A DNA stretch of 5,172 nt. Source: Bacteroidia bacterium (GTDB lineage Bacteria > Bacteroidota > Bacteroidia > AKYH767-A > OLB10). The position numbers were made by a program, and so were the translations under genes. Below are positions 1 to 5,172 of this stretch, piece after piece; the first letter of the stretch is position 1; every line of letters starts with the position of its first letter. Location of the stretch: positions 1 to 5,172 of the forward strand of contig JANWID010000043.1 of assembly GCA_025450095.1 (NCBI GenBank). Reading direction: 5' to 3'. The notes beneath the pieces are model-generated. The model worked only from the letters and a program-made list of their open reading frames with translations, was not told the origin of the DNA and searched no databases.

Positions 1-30
1 AAGTTTAATTGCCACTGCAATTATTGTCAT
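1..30 (-). CDS. Possible start of a further minus-strand gene, cut by the window edge
   Basis: An ATG at 30-28 opens a frame of ten codons (MTIIAVAIKL) that is still open at the left edge. The short hydrophobic run could begin a signal peptide or a cytosolic beta strand. The gap to the methyltransferase stop is 79 bases and A/T-rich, with no clear ribosome binding site, which is not unusual in Bacteroidota. Ten open codons prove little. It is listed because the orientation fits the neighbours and the gap would be normal. No function can be given. Confidence 0.25.
   Translation of the reverse strand, partial: MTIIAVAIKL
6..23. repeat. Small perfect inverted repeat
   Basis: A seven-base stem (TAATTGC / GCAATTA) closes a four-base loop, CACT. 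The stem is A/T-rich and no T-run follows on either strand, so it is not a convincing intrinsic terminator. If the frame starting at 30 is real, the repeat lies inside its coding sequence and may be chance. Confidence 0.3.
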
Positions 31-109
31 ATTGTTTGGGGTATTGTAAGATTGTTGTTGATACAAAGTAACACAGTTTAAATTTTAAAAAAGTTTCATG
101 CGAATCACT

Positions 110-898
110 TCACCCTTTCTTATCAATAGTAATGAATAAATAGTCGCCTAAGTCATTTTCATATTTAGTTTTTATATTTTCAAAGGCTCCTGTGTCAATG
201 TCGTTCCTGAGTGTTGTTAATCCTTGTTTTACTTCTTCAATGTTTGTTAATGATGAGAATGAAGAAATTCCGTTCCGAATTTGTTCATCAAAATAACATT
301 CGGGTCTGTTTTTCCCGACATATAAAAAACAGTCCTGAAGGTCGTCTTTGATAAAGTACTTCTCAACATCGCTAATTATAAGTCCTGCTTCTTCTGTTGC
401 TTTTCGTATGTCGTCAGTCGAAGGCATTTGAATAATTGAAGAATGAAGCATTTTAGGGAAATAATGATTGAGCCAATATCCTTTCATTTGTTCTGGGGTG
501 GATGTGAATAACACAAGTTTTCCATTGTCCGACAGTACTCTGTTAATTTCAATAAAAGCTTTTTTGATGTTCGTCCAATGATGAATTGTAAGTGTCGCAA
601 TAATTCCGTCAAATACTGTATCGTCAGCAGGTATTTGCTCCGCAGTTCCTTTCAGCCAATTCACATTTTGATTCCGTGCCTTTGCTTCTTTAAGCATTTT
701 TTCCGATGGTTCAACTCCAATAAATTTAAATCCTTTGTCAGATAAAGCACTGGTATAGTTTCCTGTTCCACATCCGATGTCAAGATAAAGTTTGTCATTT
801 TGTGGTCTTAACAGAAAAAGAAGTCTAGCCGTTAAATAAGGATCAGCATGTCTTGTAGAATTATATCCTCTTCCTATGTTGTCATATTTTACATTCAT
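110..898 (-). CDS. Class I SAM-dependent methyltransferase (Methyltransf_11 type), substrate unknown
   Basis: This complete 262-residue cytosolic protein should transfer a methyl group from S-adenosylmethionine to an unidentified acceptor. Motif I is LDIGCGTGNY (residues 39-48), the glycine-rich SAM loop. The acidic residue ending strand 2 is E63 in GVEPS. The adenine-contacting region is GTAEQIP with FDGI (84-99). The post-motif strand and helix run from about 100 to 132 (TLTIHHW, then an INRVL...GKLVLF segment). The N-terminal YNSTRHADPYL (12-22) resembles the substrate-side cap of small-molecule methyltransferases. The C-terminal 130 residues show no domain I recognise and probably cover the active site. 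The ATG at 898 was chosen because the frame then starts just before this conserved N-terminus. No strong Shine-Dalgarno is present. The gene follows the cyclase by 106 bases that contain a repeat element, so co-transcription is uncertain. The SAM fold is near certain; the substrate cannot be predicted. Confidence 0.9.
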   Translation of the reverse strand: MNVKYDNIGRGYNSTRHADPYLTARLLFLLRPQNDKLYLDIGCGTGNYTSALSDKGFKFIGVEPSEKMLKEAKARNQNVNWLKGTAEQIPADDTVFDGIIATLTIHHWTNIKKAFIEINRVLSDNGKLVLFTSTPEQMKGYWLNHYFPKMLHSSIIQMPSTDDIRKATEEAGLIISDVEKYFIKDDLQDCFLYVGKNRPECYFDEQIRNGISSFSSLTNIEEVKQGLTTLRNDIDTGAFENIKTKYENDLGDYLFITIDKKG

Positions 899-920
899 TG
901 AGGTTTCTATTTAAGCTAGC

Positions 921-999
921 ATTTAACGGTTTGCTGATTTGCGGTGAGCTGGCAGCTTTAGCCGGGTCATCCACGATATTATAAACCCCTACTTATCCG
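921..999 (-). repeat. Intergenic repeat element 1, attC-like candidate 3' of the cyclase gene
   Basis: It fills most of the gap between the cyclase stop and the methyltransferase start. Read on the minus strand, its end carries CTAAAGC, then CGCAAA, then AAACCGTTAAAT. The same three blocks in the same order occur in the element at 4469-4599. The terminal GTTAAAT fits the attC R' consensus GTTRRRY. A possible outer left arm (CGGATAAG, then GGGGTTT) starts eight bases after the end of the cyclase coding sequence; its GGTTT can pair with AAACC at the other end, but the rest of that arm pairs poorly. Inside is an 11-base palindrome, AGCTGGCAGCT, at 947-957. It could be a recombination site, a dispersed hairpin repeat or an RNA structure between genes. 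The similarity to the second element is visible by eye; the function is inferred. Confidence 0.5.
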
Positions 1000-1004
1000 A
1001 TCTG

Positions 1005-4000
1005 CTACACATGTTGTGCTTTTGCCTGCACAAAATACATATCAATCTCACCTTTATTCTTTGCCTGAATCTTTCCCCGATATATGCAGATGAATTTCTC
1101 TTGCACTAATTTATATGTACTTCCACTGATGTTAACTTTTCCTGCTTCACCAGAAGTTTCCATTCGCGATGCAATATTTACCGTATCGCCCCAAATATCG
1201 TAAGCGAATTTTTTCACGCCAACAATCCCGGCAACAACGGGGCCTGTGTGAATACCGATTCGAATTTCAAATGGCTCCCTGCCTTCAGCTTTTCTTTGCT
1301 GAAGATGCTCTTGCATGAATTGCTGAATCTCCATTGCTGCACTAACAACATCAACAGCATTTGTTTTATTTGCTATGGGCAAGCCACCTGCACACATGTA
1401 ACTGTCGCCAATAGTTTTTATTTTTTCGATTCCATAATTGCTTACGATAACATCGAATGCTTTGAAACAGGTATGAATTTCTGCAACTAATTCGGATGGT
1501 GTCAATTTTTCTGAAATATGTGTAAAGTCTTTAAAGTCGGTGAACATGACGGTGACTTCATCAAACTGCTTTGCGGCAGCACTGCCTTTTGCTTTCAATT
1601 CCTCGGCAACTTCCTCAGGTAAAATGTTGAGCAATAAATCATCTGATTTTTTCTTTTCCGCAACTACTTCTGCCGTTCTTAGTACCACTGTATTTTCCAG
1701 TTTCACTTTTTCCATTTGCAAATTGCGTTCCCGCCATTTTACAAAAACCCGTAAAGTGAAAAGAAACAACAGCGCATACATTGTGTATGCCCACCATGTC
1801 CGCCACCAGGGCGGGAGCACGGTGAATGTGTATGTAACCGGATTGCTCCAGATCCCGGACGGGCTTTTGGCTCTTATCAGCAACTCATAGGTGCCTTCAT
1901 ATATATTACCAAAAGTAGCTGAAGTGATGTTTGCGGGAGTACTCCAGTTTTTGTCATAGCCTTCCAATTTGTATTGGTATTGAACGAGCGAAGGCTTATC
2001 CGGTTCAATGGCTGCAAATTCAAAAGTTATATCGTTGTGGCTGTGAGGAACTTTCAGATTTTGGGGAACCGGGTAAAACTTATTGACGGCATCAAATTCA
2101 ATTCCCTTGTATTTTATTCGCATCTCCTCTCTTTCGGCATCGCTTAATGGTTTACCAAAAGTTGTTACCTCTTCGGTAACCGATGCAGGTACGGCAATAT
2201 TTTCAAACTTAGATTTTGGTTCGGGATCATTTTTTTCAGTATTCAGTAAATCATGCCAGCAAACCAATTCATTATTAATTTTAATGGATAATATATTTAA
2301 TTCGGGAGGTTTATTATTTTTATATAAAGATGAATAATCAAAACGCATCAAACCGCTTTTTTCTGATCCCGACGCAATCCATAATATTCCTTTGCTGTCC
2401 TCGAATATTGCATGCTGTCCCCTGTTTACATCCATCACCGGATAACCCGTTTTTGGATTATAAATTTCAAAAACAGGAGCGTAGTTTTTTAGTTCGTTGT
2501 TATTTAAATTATTCTGTGCTAAATATTTTTTATTTATAGATTGTTTGTTTGAATTATTTACCTCGTCTTCTGAATCGAATTTAAATCCCGTGAGCACCGC
2601 AATGCCATTATTGGTGCCCACAATAATATGCCCTTCTTTTGTCAGGGCAACCTGAGTCACTACATTATCCGGAAGGCCCTGTTCAGTTGTATATGTATAG
2701 AAGGATTTGCCGTCATATCTGCAGATTCCTCCACCATAAGTGCCCATCCAGAGATTTCCATTCTTATCTATAATGATTGCCCTGATATCATTGCCCGGAA
2801 GTGTTTGACTAATGGAATAATTGGTAAAAGATTTTCCATCGAAAATGCTGAGTCCACCGGCAGTTCCAAGTAAAAGTTTACCCTGTTTATCTTCAACAAT
2901 ACATGATACAAGGTCGCCTGGCAATCCCTGCTTTTTAGTAAAATTGGTAAACGACTTACCATCAAATTTACTTAAACCATTTTCAGTTCCGATCCAAATA
3001 TATCCTGCACTGTCCTGAATCATAAACCGGACTGAATTATCAACCAATCCATTTAATTCGGTATAAAAGGTGTAGGCGTTGTTTTCAAATTTCATCATCC
3101 CGTCACCAAAACCGGAACCCAGCCAAATAATCCCTGTTCTATCCTGGAAAGCGCTCCATATATCCGCACTGAGCCCGTAGTTTGTAAAGTAATCCCCGTC
3201 AAAGCGGGTAATGCCTTCCTTTGCAATCCACAGGTCGCCATTATTATCTTCAAATATGTTTCTTAGGTGTGTGCTTGTTAATTGTTGAAATGCTGGGCCT
3301 GAATATTTGATCACCCCATTTGCAGCTGTATTAAACCATAGATTTCCTGATTGATCCTCTGCGGTGGGTCTGCCACCTTCGAAATCATAAAATTTCTTTA
3401 AAGAATCCGGTGAGTTATTGTCATAAATCCAATTACCCAACCATAACCTGCCGAGCAGATCTTTGTAAATAGTACGCGAATATGAATTCTCAGGAAAGGG
3501 ATAAGCGATAGGAGTTGTTCCCTTTCCGAATGGCTGGCGGTTATCATACTTTAAATAACCGGAGGGAACGGAGGCCCAAATACTTCCTTTATTGTCTATG
3601 CAAAGGTCTAAGACTGTTTCTTTGTTTGAACCAAAAGGGGTAAATCTTTTGCCGTCATATGTAAACAATCCATTATCCGTGCCCACCCATAAATTTCCTC
3701 TGTCGTCTTCCTCAATGAGAGACGCTCTCGTAGTTGTAAGTCCATCAGATTCTGAATATTTGGTGATAGAATGATTTGCATACTTATAAAGTCCGGTCAT
3801 ATCAGCAATCCAAATGTTTCCGGCTCTATCCTCCTTAATCTCGGTTACATATTTAAAATCACCTACCGTTGTGAATGTGTGTCCATCAAATTTACTTGCC
3901 CCGCCTTCTGTTGCGAACCAGATATTGCCCTCTCTGTCTTCAATGATTCTGGTTATTTTATTGTCTACTAATCCGTGAGCAGTTGAATAATTAGTAAATG

Positions 4001-4418
4001 AGTGCCCATCGTATTTGCTCACTCCGTTCACAGATGTGCCAAACCAAAGGTTCCCCTTTTTATCAGACATGCCCATTGCCATTACATCAATTGCAAGGCC
4101 TTGCTCAGTCGTATATCTTGTCAACACGGGTGAAAGAGAGGCTTTTATTTTTTTGATGGGGCCTACACTCACCGATCGCTGCCCCGATTTTTCTTGTAGG
4201 GAAAATGAGATACGCTTATCGGTGACTTGAACGGTTTTAAGCGCAGGTGTATTTTTAAGGAGAATGGTTTCCGGTTGCAGACTGTCAGGAAGGTTGGCAA
4301 GGGTGGTTACCTGTACTGGTGCCGCATTTTGAGTTGCGGAAGTAACAGCTTCATTTTCCACTTTGTTAGTGCAAGAGAAAAGCAAGAGCAGTAAGAAGAG
4401 AAAAATATTCCTTGGCAT
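1005..4418 (-). CDS. HTCS-like propeller sensor fused to a class III adenylate cyclase
   Basis: This complete 1137-residue membrane protein is predicted to convert ATP to cAMP in response to an extracytoplasmic ligand. Residues 1-16 form a lipoprotein signal with lipobox LFSC and lipidated C16. Residues about 117-700 hold roughly 14 propeller repeats of the type (I/V)xEDxxGNIWxGTxxG(L/V)SKFDGKSFTxY, with an Asn-rich spacer at about 615-648. A Y_Y_Y domain spans about 797-866 and ends in LPPWWRTWW. One membrane helix lies at 874-893, followed by a charged signalling helix to about 945 containing LLLNILPEEVAEEL, the usual cyclase transducer. The catalytic domain (about 951-1130) keeps both metal-binding aspartates (D961 in FTDFKDF, D1005 in TIGDSYM), adenine-selecting K1001 and D1074 (YDIWG), and transition-state N1081 and R1085 (TVNIASRM). 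A guanylate cyclase would have Glu and Cys at the selecting positions. No histidine kinase, receiver or AraC domain is present. The ATG at 4418 puts the signal peptide at the very N-terminus. The ligand is unknown; HTCS relatives often sense glycans. Confidence 0.93.
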   Translation of the reverse strand: MPRNIFLFLLLLLFSCTNKVENEAVTSATQNAAPVQVTTLANLPDSLQPETILLKNTPALKTVQVTDKRISFSLQEKSGQRSVSVGPIKKIKASLSPVLTRYTTEQGLAIDVMAMGMSDKKGNLWFGTSVNGVSKYDGHSFTNYSTAHGLVDNKITRIIEDREGNIWFATEGGASKFDGHTFTTVGDFKYVTEIKEDRAGNIWIADMTGLYKYANHSITKYSESDGLTTTRASLIEEDDRGNLWVGTDNGLFTYDGKRFTPFGSNKETVLDLCIDNKGSIWASVPSGYLKYDNRQPFGKGTTPIAYPFPENSYSRTIYKDLLGRLWLGNWIYDNNSPDSLKKFYDFEGGRPTAEDQSGNLWFNTAANGVIKYSGPAFQQLTSTHLRNIFEDNNGDLWIAKEGITRFDGDYFTNYGLSADIWSAFQDRTGIIWLGSGFGDGMMKFENNAYTFYTELNGLVDNSVRFMIQDSAGYIWIGTENGLSKFDGKSFTNFTKKQGLPGDLVSCIVEDKQGKLLLGTAGGLSIFDGKSFTNYSISQTLPGNDIRAIIIDKNGNLWMGTYGGGICRYDGKSFYTYTTEQGLPDNVVTQVALTKEGHIIVGTNNGIAVLTGFKFDSEDEVNNSNKQSINKKYLAQNNLNNNELKNYAPVFEIYNPKTGYPVMDVNRGQHAIFEDSKGILWIASGSEKSGLMRFDYSSLYKNNKPPELNILSIKINNELVCWHDLLNTEKNDPEPKSKFENIAVPASVTEEVTTFGKPLSDAEREEMRIKYKGIEFDAVNKFYPVPQNLKVPHSHNDITFEFAAIEPDKPSLVQYQYKLEGYDKNWSTPANITSATFGNIYEGTYELLIRAKSPSGIWSNPVTYTFTVLPPWWRTWWAYTMYALLFLFTLRVFVKWRERNLQMEKVKLENTVVLRTAEVVAEKKKSDDLLLNILPEEVAEELKAKGSAAAKQFDEVTVMFTDFKDFTHISEKLTPSELVAEIHTCFKAFDVIVSNYGIEKIKTIGDSYMCAGGLPIANKTNAVDVVSAAMEIQQFMQEHLQQRKAEGREPFEIRIGIHTGPVVAGIVGVKKFAYDIWGDTVNIASRMETSGEAGKVNISGSTYKLVQEKFICIYRGKIQAKNKGEIDMYFVQAKAQHV

Positions 4419-4468
4419 TTAGAATTAAATTGTTAAGATAGATTTAATTGTCATGGTTTAAGTATATC

Positions 4469-4599
4469 CGATAACGGTTTCGAGCTTTGCGTTGGTGGGC
4501 TTTAGAAACCGCAAACTGTCTGCATGCACCAAAGTTTATTAATTGCTCAAATGTTTCTATTCGCACAATCTGCACACTAATGCAAAACCTGTGTTAGCG
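4469..4599 (-). repeat. Intergenic repeat element 2, with imperfect inverted arms; attC-like candidate
   Basis: This 131-bp element lies between the propeller gene's stop and the cyclase start. On the minus strand the left arm (4599-4572) begins CGCTAACACAGGTTTTGC and ends TTAGTGTGC. The right arm (4500-4469) begins GCCCACCAACGCAA and ends GAAACCGTTATCG. The arms pair over CGCTAAC/GTTATCG with one mismatch, GGTTT/AAACC, and a 14-base block (TTGCATTAGTGTGC) with three mismatches that can be wobble pairs. Unpaired bases between blocks give the bulged look of attC sites. A shorter nested hairpin, CGGTTTC (4475-4481) with GAAACCG (4505-4511), is also possible, and TGCATGCA lies at 4521-4528. The size is within the attC range, but the outer boxes depart from RYYYAAC/GTTRRRY. 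No T-run follows, so it is not a standard terminator. Confidence 0.55.
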
Positions 4600-4615
4600 T
4601 TCGTATTTTATACTT

Positions 4616-5172
4616 TCAATTCCAGGGTCCATTCTGTGATACATTGATGATTGTATTTCCATTCAATCGAAAAAGTCCTCCTGATAATCCAAACCATATA
4701 TTTCCCATTTTGTCTTCTAAAATATTTTGTATACCGTAACCGTAGGGCATCAAATCTGCTCTGTCTGTTTCACTGAATAAGGTAAAATCTTTTCCGTCAA
4801 AGCGATATACACCTAAACCATTTGCGCCAATCCAACTGTTTCCTTTATGATCTTCATTTATGGCATAAATGTCGTTTTTACTCAGGCCTTTTATTTCCGG
4901 GTATTGAATAATTGTTTTACCGTCAAACCGGCTTAGGCCAGCGTCTCCGGTTCGTTCTCCTTCATTGGGATTGTCTTTTTCCACCACTCTGGAACCGAAC
5001 CAAATGTTTCCCTGCTTGTCTTCCTGAATAACCTGAACATTATTTGAAGTAAGACCATTTTTTTTTGTGTAGTGGACAAATGATTCACCATCATATTTAC
5101 AAACGCCATAACCATCCCGGCCAATCCAAATATTACCTTGCTTATCTTCTATGATTTCAGTAACCCAGTCCA
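4616..5172 (-). CDS. Stand-alone beta-propeller (Reg_prop) protein, 3' end only
   Basis: The 5' end lies beyond the right edge; the frame is open from there to the TGA at 4618-4616, giving 184 visible residues. They form four propeller repeats. The first three start VTEIIEDKQGNIWIG, VQVIQEDKQGNIWFG and IYAINEDHKGNSWIG. The last starts IQNILEDKMGNIWFG and ends in NGPWN at the stop. The second blade has a charged insert of about 17 residues (VVEKDNPNEGERTGDAG) between its IWFG and GLSRFDGK halves. No Y_Y_Y domain, membrane helix, kinase or cyclase follows, so the visible part ends as a pure propeller, probably an exported or lipid-anchored binding or scaffold protein. A GTG at 4987 could be mistaken for a start, but repeat sequence continues in frame above it. 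The gene lies upstream of the cyclase, separated by 197 bases holding repeat element 2. The family call is strong; ligand and location are inferred. Confidence 0.88.
   Translation of the reverse strand, partial: DWVTEIIEDKQGNIWIGRDGYGVCKYDGESFVHYTKKNGLTSNNVQVIQEDKQGNIWFGSRVVEKDNPNEGERTGDAGLSRFDGKTIIQYPEIKGLSKNDIYAINEDHKGNSWIGANGLGVYRFDGKDFTLFSETDRADLMPYGYGIQNILEDKMGNIWFGLSGGLFRLNGNTIINVSQNGPWN

Noticed and set aside
64..71. CAAAGTAA, whose minus strand reads TTACTTTG, as a Bacteroidota -7 promoter box (TAnnTTTG) for a gene starting at 30
   Set aside because: It has one mismatch and no TTTG-type -33 box at the right distance in the A/T-rich stretch upstream, so it could easily be chance.
1005..1590. 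Guanylate cyclase as the catalytic assignment
   Set aside because: The selecting residues are Lys (K1001) and Asp (D1074), the adenylate cyclase pair, rather than Glu and Cys. Database names such as 'adenylate/guanylate cyclase' would be less precise.
2319..4070. Regular repeats in the cyclase gene as a tandem DNA repeat or CRISPR-like array
   Set aside because: The periodicity is at protein level. Neighbouring blades such as those near 2830 and 2945 differ at many synonymous positions, so they are old diverged propeller blades, not recent DNA repeats.
1248..4230. Several plus-strand open frames of 60-116 codons inside the cyclase gene, plus a minus-strand one at 2768-2965
   Set aside because: All lie opposite or out of frame with a strongly supported coding sequence and show no domain motifs. 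They are antisense shadows of the repetitive coding sequence.
4419..4468. A promoter for the cyclase gene, for example minus-strand TATCTTAA at about 4440-4433
   Set aside because: It matches the TAnnTTTG box only partly and no -33 element is evident. The start region shows no Shine-Dalgarno either, so no site could be called.
4985..4987. GTG as start codon of the 3'-most propeller fragment
   Set aside because: Blade sequence (EDKQGNIWFGSR and the preceding repeat) continues in frame upstream, so the codon is an internal valine.
4933..5124. A minus-strand frame overlapping the propeller gene, which might suggest a frameshift or a separate small gene
   Set aside because: The propeller frame is open without interruption from 5170 to 4619 and carries clear blade motifs on both sides. 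The other frame has no recognisable motifs and is a shadow.

Overview
The window looks like Bacteroidota DNA, probably an environmental or metagenomic lineage. It is A/T-rich, its start codons lack clear Shine-Dalgarno sequences, and it carries the two-component-regulator propeller (Reg_prop) plus Y_Y_Y sensor design typical of that phylum. All supported genes lie on the minus strand, so they read from right to left.

In transcription order: (1) 5172-4616 is the 3' end of a stand-alone beta-propeller protein. Its frame is intact and runs off the right edge. (2) 4599-4469 is a 131-bp intergenic element with imperfect inverted arms. (3) 4418-1005 is a complete 1137-residue membrane sensor. It has a lipoprotein signal peptide, about 14 propeller repeats (enough for two seven-bladed propellers), a Y_Y_Y domain, one membrane helix, a signalling helix and a class III cyclase domain with all the residues expected of an adenylate cyclase. 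(4) 999-921 is a second intergenic element that shares its core with the first. (5) 898-110 is a complete class I SAM-dependent methyltransferase. (6) 109-1 is a short A/T-rich spacer that may contain the start of another minus-strand gene at 30.

The most interesting protein is the sensor-cyclase. Its outer half matches hybrid two-component system (HTCS) sensors of Bacteroidota, but the cytoplasmic output is a cyclase instead of a histidine kinase, so binding outside the cell would be turned into cAMP. The upstream propeller protein has related blades but ends without any output domain in the visible part.

The most interesting DNA signal is the pair of related elements lying just 3' of the propeller gene and just 3' of the cyclase gene. 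Position, size, orientation and the terminal AAACCGTTA core recall integron attC sites or another Bacteroidota cassette-type repeat, which would make the cyclase gene a discrete unit. The box sequences do not fully match the attC consensus and no integrase is visible, so this remains a hypothesis. Nothing in the sequence ties the methyltransferase to the signalling proteins by function.
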